Origin: WJMT01 sp964611275
GTDB taxonomy: Bacteria; Acidobacteriota; Aminicenantia; Aminicenantales; Aminicenantaceae
DNA length: 64,000 nt
Direction of reading: 5' to 3'
Assembly: GCA_964611275.1 (NCBI GenBank)
Contig: CAZSZS010000172.1
Coordinates: forward strand, 1 to 64,000
Shown: piece by piece, positions 9,242-17,748 of the stretch
Numbering within the stretch: the stretch's first letter is position 1
How the letters are laid out: every line of letters begins with the position of its first letter
The notes under the pieces: generated by a model
Told to the model about the DNA's origin: nothing
Seen by the model: only the letters and a program-made list of their open reading frames with translations
Databases searched by the model: none
Made by a program: the position numbers and the translations under genes

Positions 9242-9329
9242 CGTAACCTCCTTATTTCATACCATATAATACATTGAAAAAGTATTATAAAGATTTATCA
9301 AATAATTTTAAAGAAATAAATTCTCCGGA

Positions 9330-10262
9330 TTAAAGGATTTGTTTTTTGAAATATTCCACGGTGCTCTCCAAACCCTGGTCAAGGCTGACTTTTGGCTCCC
9401 AGTTCAGCTTTTTTTTAGCAAGGGTGATATCAGGACACCTCCGCAGAGGGTCGTCTTTGGGAAGGGGTTTGAAGGTTATTTTGGATGTACTCTTTGTGAC
9501 TTGAATAATTTTTTCTGCAAGCTCAAGGATGGTGTGTTCCTCAGGATTGCCCAGATTGACAGGGCCTGTGAAATCTTCGGTTATCATCATAGATATCAGA
9601 CCGCGGATCGTGTCCGAGACATGGCAGAAGGAGCGGGTTTGTGTGCCGTCGCCAAAAACAGTGAGGGGTTTTCCATTAAGCGCCTGTACAATAAAGTTAC
9701 TCACAACTCTTCCGTCATCCGAAGCCATATGAGGACCATAGGTGTTAAAGATGCGGCATATCCCTATATCGACTTTGTTTTGTCTGTGATAGTCCATCAT
9801 GAGAGTTTCAGCGACTCTTTTTCCTTCATCATAACAGCTTCTTATTCCAATGGGATTGGTATTTCCCCAGTATTCCTCGGTTTGAGGGTGCACGGCCGGA
9901 TCTCCGTATATTTCGGATGATGAGGCAAGCAGGATTTTTGACTTTGTCCTTTTTGCCAAACCAAGCATGTTTATGGTTCCTATGACATTGGTTTTTATTG
10001 TTTTTATGGCATTGTACTGGTAGTGGATAGGAGAAGCAGGACAGGCGAGATGATAGATGCCGTCGATTTCAGCAAAAAAAGGATGGATGATGTCATGCCT
10101 GATGAATTCAAAATAGGGATGGCTGAAATAATCCCTTATATTGTTTTTGCTTCCTGAGAAGAAATTGTCTATACAAAGGACGTCTTTTTTTTGTTTGAGC
10201 AGTTCTTTGCAGAGGTGGCTTCCTAAGAATCCAGCTCCCCCGGTGATCAGTATTCTGTTCAT
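9330..10262 (-). CDS. UDP-glucuronate decarboxylase (UDP-xylose synthase)
   Basis: A 310-residue extended short-chain dehydrogenase/reductase. The Rossmann motif is TGGAGFLGSHL (7-17) and the catalytic YDEGK is near 155-159. The signature GDGTQTRSFCHVSDTIRGL is typical of UXS enzymes, which make UDP-xylose from UDP-glucuronate. It begins 2 nt after rph on the same strand, in the lpxK-lpxL-rph-uxs run. The context suggests a nucleotide sugar for surface polysaccharide. A dTDP-glucose 4,6-dehydratase is the main alternative but fits the motifs less well. Confidence 0.88.
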   Translation of the reverse strand: MNRILITGGAGFLGSHLCKELLKQKKDVLCIDNFFSGSKNNIRDYFSHPYFEFIRHDIIHPFFAEIDGIYHLACPASPIHYQYNAIKTIKTNVIGTINMLGLAKRTKSKILLASSSEIYGDPAVHPQTEEYWGNTNPIGIRSCYDEGKRVAETLMMDYHRQNKVDIGICRIFNTYGPHMASDDGRVVSNFIVQALNGKPLTVFGDGTQTRSFCHVSDTIRGLISMMITEDFTGPVNLGNPEEHTILELAEKIIQVTKSTSKITFKPLPKDDPLRRCPDITLAKKKLNWEPKVSLDQGLESTVEYFKKQIL

Positions 10263-10264
10263 GT

Positions 10265-11014
10265 TTATTCCATATGATTGTAGGCAATGAAAAGGGGGCT
10301 TTTATTTTTGAGGACCTCTTTTTGTGACTGAACGATCTCCGTGATCCCTTTTTCAGCCAGGTCAAGGAGCTCAAGGAATTTTTTCTTCATAAAAGGAGAT
10401 TTTTCAGCAGATACCTGTATTTCCACAAAATGACCCGTATCCGTCCCGATGACATTCATATCTATGGAGGCATTTGAGTCTTCCACATAGTCAAGGTCCA
10501 GAAGGCATTCTCCGTTTACCATACCAACGCTTACGCCTCCGGCAAGGTTCTTCAGAGGCATCTGTTTGATCTGGTTTTCATCCAGGAGTTTTTTGAGTGC
10601 AAGAGCCAGGGAAATACAGCCCGCTGTAACAGAAGCAGTTCGGGTGCCTCCGTCTGCCTGTATCACATCACAATCGATGATAATGGTCCTCTCTCCCAGC
10701 GTTTTCAAGTCAGTCACAGCTCTTAGCGAGCGTCCGATGAGTCTCTGGATTTCTTTGGTTCTTCCCGAGATTCTGGCGCCTCTTTCTCTTCTTGTCCTTA
10801 TCTCAGTCGAGCAGGGCAGCATGGAATATTCAGCGGTGATCCATCCCGAACCTTTGCCTTTGAGAAAAAGAGGTACATTTTCTTCTATGGTGGCTGAGGC
10901 AATGACTTTAGTTTTTCCCAGTTCTATTTGAACAGAACCGTCCGAATAGTCAAGAAGGTCTGGTTTGAATTTTAAGGGTCTTAACTGGTCCGGCCTTCTT
11001 TTATAGGATCTCAT
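10265..11014 (-). CDS. rph: Ribonuclease PH
   Basis: A 249-residue phosphorolytic 3'-5' exoribonuclease that trims tRNA 3' ends. The N-terminus MRSYKRRPDQLRPLKF matches the family start, followed by GSVQIELGKTKV. TEIRTRRERGARISGRTKEIQRLIGRS contains the conserved arginines of the phosphate and RNA sites. IIDCDVIQADGGTRTASVTAG follows. I place the start at the ATG at 11012-11014, because an upstream in-frame start at 11068 would add 18 residues absent from the family. Only a weak GGA precedes the ATG. Confidence 0.93.
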   Translation of the reverse strand: MRSYKRRPDQLRPLKFKPDLLDYSDGSVQIELGKTKVIASATIEENVPLFLKGKGSGWITAEYSMLPCSTEIRTRRERGARISGRTKEIQRLIGRSLRAVTDLKTLGERTIIIDCDVIQADGGTRTASVTAGCISLALALKKLLDENQIKQMPLKNLAGGVSVGMVNGECLLDLDYVEDSNASIDMNVIGTDTGHFVEIQVSAEKSPFMKKKFLELLDLAEKGITEIVQSQKEVLKNKSPLFIAYNHME

Positions 11015-11090
11015 CTGTTTGATTCCGTCCCGAATATAAAGAATAGTACAGTTATCAAAAAAGTTCAAACATTAAAAATCAGGTGAAAGA

Positions 11091-12002
11091 TCATCCACCC
11101 CCCCCAGCTTCATCTAATGGTCGGCTTCTCCATCGGTCATGAAACCATAACCATAGATGGGGATGCCTTTTTATTTCTTTTTCTATGATATCCGTGCAGA
11201 TTTGTGTGATGTTTGTCACATCTTTGTCGACATCCCCTGTCAGCTTCAAATGAGGCGGCTCCATTATTTTCAGATGATAGCTGTGCCTTGCAGCAGGATA
11301 ACAAAAAATAGGAATTATGGGTGCCTCTGTTCTCAGAAAAAAAGTGGCCAAAGACGGAGTGGTGGAGGCTTTTTTTCCAAAAAACCGAACAAACACACCT
11401 TCTTTTCGCAACACATTCTGGTCAATGAGCACAGCAACGATTTCATTTCTGCGGAGAGCCCTGAGGGCAGGCCTGGCCGCATTCTTTTTGTAGATCACAT
11501 GGGATCCCACATTGATTCTCATCCCAGAGAGTTCTTTTTCCATAAGTGGATTGTCCAGGGGCCTTGCTATGACATTGAGTTTTTTATGTTTGGATAATAT
11601 ATGTGCTGCGATCTCCCAGAGTCCGAAATGCGCTGTAAAAACAAGGATCCCTTTTTTCCGGCTTAAATGATTTTCAAGTATTTCTTCTCCTTCCACTGAG
11701 ATCAGTTTGTCTTTTTGTTCAGATTTAAGTCCGGATATTCGTATGAAGTCAACGAAGACCTGACAGAAATGGGTAAGAGAGGCCTTGATTATCTTTTTTT
11801 TAGCTTCAGGTGAGATTTTGTTTCCAAATGCTGTTGTTAAGTTGGAATAAGCTAAGCGTCTGTGTTTTTTATCCAACTCGAACAGGAGATGTCCCACTGT
11901 ACGGCCCATGAAAAAAACGGCGTTTCTGGGGAGGATTTTCAGGAAGGCCTTAGCACCGTAGAAAACCGAATATTCACATTTATGTCTCAAGGAAGCGTTC
12001 AT
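11091..12002 (-). CDS. Lysophospholipid/lipid A acyltransferase (LpxL/HtrB family)
   Basis: A 303-residue inner-membrane acyltransferase of the LpxL/LpxM family, which adds secondary acyl chains to lipid A. The catalytic HFGLWE (Hx4E) is near residues 122-127. FFMGRTVGHL near the N-terminus and HLWLWFHDRWRSRP at the C-terminus are family hallmarks. It overlaps the 3' end of lpxK by 4 nt, which implies translational coupling and supports a lipid A role. Which acyl chain it transfers cannot be read from the sequence. The C-terminus ends in a short Gly run. Confidence 0.88.
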   Translation of the reverse strand: MNASLRHKCEYSVFYGAKAFLKILPRNAVFFMGRTVGHLLFELDKKHRRLAYSNLTTAFGNKISPEAKKKIIKASLTHFCQVFVDFIRISGLKSEQKDKLISVEGEEILENHLSRKKGILVFTAHFGLWEIAAHILSKHKKLNVIARPLDNPLMEKELSGMRINVGSHVIYKKNAARPALRALRRNEIVAVLIDQNVLRKEGVFVRFFGKKASTTPSLATFFLRTEAPIIPIFCYPAARHSYHLKIMEPPHLKLTGDVDKDVTNITQICTDIIEKEIKRHPHLWLWFHDRWRSRPLDEAGGGG

Positions 12003-12994
12003 TTTTTTGGTAAGCTCATGCTGGAAAAAACCCGGTCAAAAAATCCTTTCTCTATATCAAGATCGATCTTTACATAGTACACGGGCTTCTTTTTGAAGCG
12101 GTTTATCCCCTCAAGTTTAACCGAGTCTTTTTCAGTCGTGACCATAACATCCGTGTTTAATGAGCTGTGTTTATCCAGTATTTTGTTCACGGCTTTTTGG
12201 GGGTAGTCATAGTGATCCGGGAATGTAAGGAAAGCAGCAGGCCTTATTCCCATTTCCTCAAGTGTTTTTTTAAATCTATGGGGTTGGGCTATACCGCAAA
12301 ATGCCAATACCTTTTTCTGTTTTAACCCGTCTGCGGCAAGGGCCTGACCGGTACTCATTTTTACAAGCCCTTCTGGGAATACAGAATATTCATAGACAGG
12401 TATTCCGGGTAGACTTGATTTTAGTTCGGCTTTTTTTTCTTCCAGAGAATTTTTTTTCAGCAGAATTATTTGGGCTTTTTTTAGCGCGGACAGAGATTCG
12501 CGAAGCAGCCCTTTTTTTGATATATCGTGAAGAACAATATTCAGATCTTTCTTAAGCGCATAGTACTGGAATCCATCATCTAGAACAGCTATGTCATATC
12601 CCTTCTTACAGGCATTTAAACAGGATAAAATCCGGTTTTTCCCAAGAAAAAGCCCTGCTTCCGGAACATTTCGGGCTGCCATAAAAGGTTCGTCTCCTAA
12701 GGTCTTCCAATCAGAGACCTGATTGTGCCCGGGAAGCACCATGCCTCCCTTCTTTTCCCATTTTCCTTTATAACCACGGGAGATAAAAGCGGGTTTAAAG
12801 CCTTTTTCAACAAGGATTTTTATGAGTTTAATGGACAGGGGGGTTTTTTCTGAGCCTCCGAATGTGATGTTCCCTATGCAGATGACAGGGATAGGAGAAG
12901 ACTGCTGTTTCTTTATGTTTTTTTCATACAGAAAGCTTATGAACCTGGAGCCGGATCTGTAAAAGAAAGAGAGTAAATAGAGAATTGACTTCAT
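11999..12994 (-). CDS. lpxK: Tetraacyldisaccharide 4'-kinase
   Basis: A 331-residue inner-membrane kinase that phosphorylates the 4' position of the lipid A disaccharide precursor. It has an N-terminal hydrophobic helix, DDGFQYYALKKDLNIV (near 138-153), FPDHYDY with the conserved histidine, and TTEKDSVKL near the end. The P-loop reads GGSEKTP instead of the usual GG(T/S)GKTP, so a Glu (codon GAA) replaces a normally invariant glycine. The 4-nt overlap with the LpxL-type gene and all other landmarks indicate a real LpxK. A TTGCCA/TATATT pair lies at 13004-13033. Confidence 0.9.
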   Translation of the reverse strand: MKSILYLLSFFYRSGSRFISFLYEKNIKKQQSSPIPVICIGNITFGGSEKTPLSIKLIKILVEKGFKPAFISRGYKGKWEKKGGMVLPGHNQVSDWKTLGDEPFMAARNVPEAGLFLGKNRILSCLNACKKGYDIAVLDDGFQYYALKKDLNIVLHDISKKGLLRESLSALKKAQIILLKKNSLEEKKAELKSSLPGIPVYEYSVFPEGLVKMSTGQALAADGLKQKKVLAFCGIAQPHRFKKTLEEMGIRPAAFLTFPDHYDYPQKAVNKILDKHSSLNTDVMVTTEKDSVKLEGINRFKKKPVYYVKIDLDIEKGFFDRVFSSMSLPKK

Positions 12995-13003
12995 TTATTC
13001 TGG

Positions 13004-13033
13004 AATATATAACATTTGCTTGCATGATGGCAA
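13004..13033 (-). promoter_or_regulatory. Possible promoter of lpxK operon
   Basis: On the minus strand TTGCCA (13028-13033) and TATATT (13004-13009) are separated by 18 nt. The -10 box ends 9 nt before the lpxK ATG and no Shine-Dalgarno lies between. Confidence 0.35.
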
Positions 13034-13062
13034 ATATTATTGATATACAGAGTGAGGATGTC

Positions 13063-13091
13063 TTTACATTGAAATGAGGTTTATTTATAAT
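13063..13091 (+). promoter_or_regulatory. Sigma-70 promoter for the lipoprotein gene at 13121
   Basis: TTTACA (13063-13068) and a perfect TATAAT (13086-13091) are separated by 17 nt. They are followed by a GAGGAGG ribosome site at 13108-13114, 6 nt before the ATG at 13121. Confidence 0.6.
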
Positions 13092-13120
13092 GATGCATAT
13101 TTCAATAGAGGAGGCTGGCT

Positions 13121-13987
13121 ATGTGGAAAAAGCTATATGCCCTCGGATTAATGTTAATGCTGGTATTTATTTCTCATAACTGCAAACAGAAAACAACCGT
13201 AAAAGGTGTTGACCTTGAAGTGACTTTTTCAGAAGAGTCATTAACGGACAACCTGGTCACTGATATGACGTTTCTCTGGACCACGGACAGTGAATTTGAG
13301 GGGATGAGAAGGGACTATAATGTATTTGTCCATTTCTGGCATGGGGATAATCTTCTTTTTCAGGCGGATTTTTTTCCTGAAATCCCTACGTCCAAATGGG
13401 AACCTGACAAAGAATACAAATTCACCCAAAGGATTTATATCCCTGTATTTATAGATGAATTTGATCCTGACTTCAAGGGTGAAGAGACCTTGAAGCTTTC
13501 TATCGGTTTTTATTCTCCTTATGACAAGACGGGAGAATCCGAACAAATGATTCTCGATCGCAAACTGAAAGTGACGCCACCTCCTCTGGATGCTCCCCAA
13601 GTCATCTATATGGACGGCTGGTACGGGCTTGAAATGAACAGGGACTATCATTTCAAGAATTGGAGATGGACAGCCAAACAAGCCAAATGTATCATTGACA
13701 ATCCTCATCAGGATGCCCTGCTTATCATAAGGGGTGAAGTGAATAAGAATGCCATCGAGGATCAGAAAGTGATCTTTATGATCAATGATACCATTCTGGA
13801 CGAATTCGTTCCCGAACAAGCTGTGTTTGAAAAGACATATACCATTAACAAAGAGAAACTTGGTGAAGATGATGATTTTTATTTAACCATAGCTACGGAT
13901 AAGACCTTTATTCCTTCAGAAATGTCCCCAGAATCTACAGATGAGAGGGAACTGGGAGTGAAGATCTCTTTTATCTATTTCAGATAA
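13121..13987 (+). CDS. Predicted lipoprotein, unknown function
   Basis: A 288-residue protein with an N-terminal hydrophobic signal (residues 1-20) ending in ISHNC at Cys21. This is a loose lipobox, so a lipid-anchored envelope protein is likely. The mature part is rich in Trp, Tyr, Asp and Glu, with alternating beta-type patterns such as NVFVHFWHGDNLLFQADF. I do not recognise the family. It has its own promoter and strong ribosome site. Its 3' end overlaps the 3' end of comEC on the other strand by 13 nt. Confidence 0.8.
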   Translation: MWKKLYALGLMLMLVFISHNCKQKTTVKGVDLEVTFSEESLTDNLVTDMTFLWTTDSEFEGMRRDYNVFVHFWHGDNLLFQADFFPEIPTSKWEPDKEYKFTQRIYIPVFIDEFDPDFKGEETLKLSIGFYSPYDKTGESEQMILDRKLKVTPPPLDAPQVIYMDGWYGLEMNRDYHFKNWRWTAKQAKCIIDNPHQDALLIIRGEVNKNAIEDQKVIFMINDTILDEFVPEQAVFEKTYTINKEKLGEDDDFYLTIATDKTFIPSEMSPESTDERELGVKISFIYFR

Positions 13988-16377
13988 TCTGTTTTTCTGT
14001 TTTTAACAGCTGTACGGGCGGAGATGTTTTCTCCATCAGAAACAATCTCTACAGCTCCATGTAGGTCTGTCCTGTAGATTTCAGAGCCTGTTTTTTCATA
14101 TCGGCGGATGACATCCCTGTCCGGAAGCCCATAGAGGTTATTTTTGCCCACTGAGATCACAACGATCTCCGGAGAGACAGCCTTAATGAAACTCTCCGTA
14201 CTGGAGGAATCGCTCCCGTGATGGGGGCATTTCAGCACCTGGCATTCGATGTCATGGTAATAAGACAAAATCTCCTGCTCCGCCTGGTATTCAGCATCTC
14301 CTGTCAGAAGAAATGACGTTTCACGGAAAGTGATCATCATGACCAGTGACTGGTTGTTATGGACCGAAGCAGGCGGGCGCTCCGGTTTTTCGGGATGGAG
14401 TATTTTTACGTTTGCTTTTCCGATCTGGAAAGAGGCGCCCCTGTACAATTCTTTTTTTTTGGTCTTTGGACTCAGGTTGTTCTTAAATGTCCGGTAAGCC
14501 GTCTCTGCTGCGGGAGATAATGATTCCCAGAATTCTATGATTCTGAAGTTTTCAACAACAGAGAACAGGCCGTAGAGATGGTCGGGATGGGAATGAGTCA
14601 GAACCAGATAATCTATTTTTTTAATTCCTTTGTCCCAGAGGACAGGAGATACGACCCTTTCACCGATGTCAAAGTCTCCGTAAGCAGAGCCTCCGCCGTC
14701 GACAAGCATCTTTTTGTTGCCGGGGAATTCGATCAGAATGGAATCTCCGTTTCCCACATCAATAACAGTCATCCTCAGGTGTTTCGATTTTGTGGGAAAC
14801 GGATGAGTGATAAGCATGATGAAAAAAACAAAAAACAGAACAGATGTCAGAATTTTCTGTCTTTTTATTTTTTTGGGAGCGAGAAAAGCAAGAAGGAAAA
14901 AATAATATCCGCAGACGATCAAGGTATGGGGAGTGGGTATTCTGTATGACAGAAAATCTAAGGTGGAAGCAAAGTCGGAGATACTTATGAGAGCAGTGAT
15001 CAACAGATCAAGGAGTCTGACCGGAAACCGGGCAATACCCGCACTTATAAAGGCAATGGGGACAAAGAGATATCCTGAGGCCATGATGAGGGATATGAGA
15101 GGAAGCGCTATAAGGTTGAGGATGAGCGGGGTAAAGGCAATCCGGTTGAAGGCGGATGCGGTGATGGGAATTATTCCCAATTGTGCTGTGAATGAGAGAA
15201 CCAGAATATCACTTATATTCAAGGGCAGTTTGGGTAGATGCCTGATTATCACGGGAAAGAAGAGAACAATGGATAAGGTGGCGGCAAAAGTCATCTGAAA
15301 CCCCAGCGAAAAGAGATGGAACGGATTGAACAGGAGCAGGATAAACGCGCTCAATGATAATGTGTTTAAAAGATTCGTATCCTTCCATATCAGCTTTCCT
15401 ATGAGAAAGATTATGGTCATGAGTGTGGCGCGTATTATAGACGGGCGGCCCTCCACAAGCATGGCATAGAAAACAAGAATGAAAATAAGAACGATGTAAG
15501 ATGTCCTCTCAGGCACTTTCAGGACCTTAAGAAAAGAAAATATAAGGAAAGAAATGATGGCTATATGAGCTCCGGATATGGCGAAAAGATGATACAGGCC
15601 TGAATCCTGAAGCGACCGGGTGATAGACCCGCTCATTCTGCCTCTCTCCCCTAGAAGCAGAGCTTCCACAACCGCTCCGGAAGGAGAGATATCGCCTTGA
15701 TTTTCGCCTGGGAAGAATTCTTCGATTTTTTTTTGCAGTATCTGACGGAGTCGCGAAAGAGCGCGAAAGGGAGAGATGCTATTGCCCGTAGCCGTTTTTT
15801 TGACAAGCAAAGGGGATTTTGCAAAACCTGTTTTGTGTATTTTTCTGAATTTGAGAAATATATTTGACCGGGGATACCCGAAGTTTCTGAATACGGGGGA
15901 GGCGGATAACTTTGCAGAGATTTCGACCTTATCACGGACCAGTAGCTTATGGAGAGCATCAGAATGTTGACCTTTAGGCACAGAAATTCTTATGTTCCCT
16001 TTTATTTTTTCTGTTTTGTTTCGGTAGGAGATTTCTTTTGTTTTTATATAGAGATAGGCCCTGTCTGTGGAAAAAGAGGGGGATTTATACAGTGTCCCCT
16101 CAATGTCTACATATGATTCTTCCTCAAAAGAGCACAGAGGGTTTTTTTCGTATGTATTGTCTGACTGAGTATACAGGGATGCGCCCAGGAGAAATGTGCT
16201 GATAATCAACAAAGTAAATGCGGATTTGTTTTTTCTTAAAGAGATCAAGTGGATCCAGGCTGACAAAAGGCTTATGAACAGCAGTATGAGCAGCATTGAA
16301 AGAGGGATGCCGCACAGTGATGAAAAAAATATTCCTGATGCGAAAGACAGGGCGATAAAGAGGAAAGGAAAGGCCAT
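13975..16377 (-). CDS. comEC: ComEC/Rec2-type DNA-uptake channel protein
   Basis: An 800-residue polytopic protein of the ComEC/Rec2 family, which moves single-stranded DNA across the inner membrane during transformation. An N-terminal hydrophobic region and OB-fold-like segment (about 1-200) precede a multi-helix competence domain (about 220-510, including the conserved LYHLFAISGAHIA). A C-terminal metallo-beta-lactamase domain carries DVGNGDSILIEF, THSHPDH and CPHHGS. Full length suggests it is functional. The ATG overlaps the stop of the M20 peptidase gene (TAATG). Other competence genes are not in the window. Confidence 0.92.
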   Translation of the reverse strand: MAFPFLFIALSFASGIFFSSLCGIPLSMLLILLFISLLSAWIHLISLRKNKSAFTLLIISTFLLGASLYTQSDNTYEKNPLCSFEEESYVDIEGTLYKSPSFSTDRAYLYIKTKEISYRNKTEKIKGNIRISVPKGQHSDALHKLLVRDKVEISAKLSASPVFRNFGYPRSNIFLKFRKIHKTGFAKSPLLVKKTATGNSISPFRALSRLRQILQKKIEEFFPGENQGDISPSGAVVEALLLGERGRMSGSITRSLQDSGLYHLFAISGAHIAIISFLIFSFLKVLKVPERTSYIVLIFILVFYAMLVEGRPSIIRATLMTIIFLIGKLIWKDTNLLNTLSLSAFILLLFNPFHLFSLGFQMTFAATLSIVLFFPVIIRHLPKLPLNISDILVLSFTAQLGIIPITASAFNRIAFTPLILNLIALPLISLIMASGYLFVPIAFISAGIARFPVRLLDLLITALISISDFASTLDFLSYRIPTPHTLIVCGYYFFLLAFLAPKKIKRQKILTSVLFFVFFIMLITHPFPTKSKHLRMTVIDVGNGDSILIEFPGNKKMLVDGGGSAYGDFDIGERVVSPVLWDKGIKKIDYLVLTHSHPDHLYGLFSVVENFRIIEFWESLSPAAETAYRTFKNNLSPKTKKKELYRGASFQIGKANVKILHPEKPERPPASVHNNQSLVMMITFRETSFLLTGDAEYQAEQEILSYYHDIECQVLKCPHHGSDSSSTESFIKAVSPEIVVISVGKNNLYGLPDRDVIRRYEKTGSEIYRTDLHGAVEIVSDGENISARTAVKNRKTDYLK

Positions 16378-17684
16378 TACTCGTTTTCGTTTTCAAATTG
16401 CGCTTGATGGTCAAGGCAGTCTAAAAGAAGGTGGCACAGGACTTTTATCCCTACGGGAATACAGTTTTCATCGGGATTGAATTGGGAGCTGTGGAGAGGG
16501 TGAATCGAATCTTCCCACGCGGGTTTTACACCTAGAAGAAAGTAGAAACCAGGAAGCCTTTCGGAATATTCAGAAAAATCTTCTGCGACCATCTGAGGAG
16601 CAAAGGAACGGACATTGTTTTGTCCAACAGCATCAACCAGAGAAGGCCTGAGAATAGCCGTAAGGTCAGGATGGTTGTAGAGGGGAGATGTGCCCCTGTT
16701 ATAGATATAGGAATAAGAAGCTCCAAAAGGTTGGGTATTGCTGACCGCTATCCTTTCTATCAGTTGCTTTATTTTTTCTTGCGTGTCACGGTTTAATGTC
16801 CTTACGGTTCCTTCCATGGTCACTTCATCGGCAATGATATTGGACCGGGAACCTCCTGATATTTTCCCTATGGTCACAACAGCGGGATTAACCGGGTCAA
16901 CGGTCCTGCTTATCATGGAATAAATAGAGACCACTACTTGAGAAGCTATATATACGGCATCGATCCCTTTATGCGGCCGTGCTCCATGGGAGCTTTTTCC
17001 ATTGATGGTGATCTTAAAAGTATCTGAACCCGCAAATATAGTGCCCGGGGAAATGAGAACTTCGCCTGTTTCTGCCTCCGGCCACACATGCATTCCGATG
17101 ATGGCTCTTACCGGAGGATTTTTCAGCACACCTTGTTTTATCATCAAAGAAGCTCCGCCTTCTTCTTCGGGCGGGGCCCCTTCCTCAGCCGGCTGGAAAA
17201 TGAATTTGATGTTCCCTTTGACCATGTCCTTCATCTCGTTCAACACAATGGCTGCGCCGAGTGCCATAGAGGTATGGATGTCATGACCGCATGCGTGCAT
17301 GACACCCGTATTCAGTGATGCATACGCAAGTCCTGTCTGTTCTTCAATAGGGAGGGCGTCCATGTCAGCACGCACACCTATGGTGATGCCCTCATGTTTG
17401 CCCCTCAGCAGACCGACCACCCCGGTTTTTGCTATTTCTGACCTGACTTCCATATCGAGGGAAAGAAGTTTTGAAGACACGAGTTTTGAAGTCTCAAACT
17501 CTCTATTGCTTAACTCCGGATTCATATGAATGAATCTTCTTATATCTATGATGTCTTGTTTGTGTTTTTCAATGAGATTGGCAATCCGCAGCGCAGTCGC
17601 TTTATCCACGGAAATTGCCGGAGAAGAAAAGAACAGAAAAACAAATATGACTGCGAGACCTTTCCTCCATCCGAAACGGGGCAT
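16377..17684 (-). CDS. M20 family amidohydrolase/peptidase with signal peptide
   Basis: A 435-residue M20D-type metal hydrolase, related to hippurate and N-acyl-amino-acid hydrolases. A signal peptide (about 1-25) makes it envelope-located or secreted. Metal ligands are visible in HACGHDIH (near 131-138), in the EEG of PAEEGAPPEEEGG, and in HVWPE. A dimerisation domain (about 215-325) separates the two halves of the catalytic domain. The substrate is probably an acylated or aromatic amide. A promoter at 17691-17719 places the transcript start at or within a base of the ATG, with no ribosome site. Confidence 0.88.
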   Translation of the reverse strand: MPRFGWRKGLAVIFVFLFFSSPAISVDKATALRIANLIEKHKQDIIDIRRFIHMNPELSNREFETSKLVSSKLLSLDMEVRSEIAKTGVVGLLRGKHEGITIGVRADMDALPIEEQTGLAYASLNTGVMHACGHDIHTSMALGAAIVLNEMKDMVKGNIKFIFQPAEEGAPPEEEGGASLMIKQGVLKNPPVRAIIGMHVWPEAETGEVLISPGTIFAGSDTFKITINGKSSHGARPHKGIDAVYIASQVVVSIYSMISRTVDPVNPAVVTIGKISGGSRSNIIADEVTMEGTVRTLNRDTQEKIKQLIERIAVSNTQPFGASYSYIYNRGTSPLYNHPDLTAILRPSLVDAVGQNNVRSFAPQMVAEDFSEYSERLPGFYFLLGVKPAWEDSIHPLHSSQFNPDENCIPVGIKVLCHLLLDCLDHQAQFENENE

Positions 17685-17690
17685 ATTGTT

Positions 17691-17719
17691 AGTTTAAAAT
17701 CACCTCTTTCTCTTGTCAA
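17691..17719 (-). promoter_or_regulatory. Promoter of the M20 peptidase gene, probably leaderless
   Basis: On the minus strand TTGACA (17714-17719) and TAAACT (17691-17696) are exactly 17 nt apart. Only 6 nt separate the -10 box from the ATG at 17684, so transcription should start on the start codon. Confidence 0.55.
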
Positions 17720-17748
17720 TGAAAGATAACAGGATTTTTTGTTTTAAA

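Noticed and set aside
9339..9920. A 193-residue plus-strand open frame
   Set aside because: It is antisense to the UDP-glucuronate decarboxylase gene, whose product is unmistakable.
11044..11068. A TTGATA/TATATT promoter and upstream start for rph
   Set aside because: The spacer is only about 14 nt, and the extra N-terminal residues are not found in the RNase PH family.
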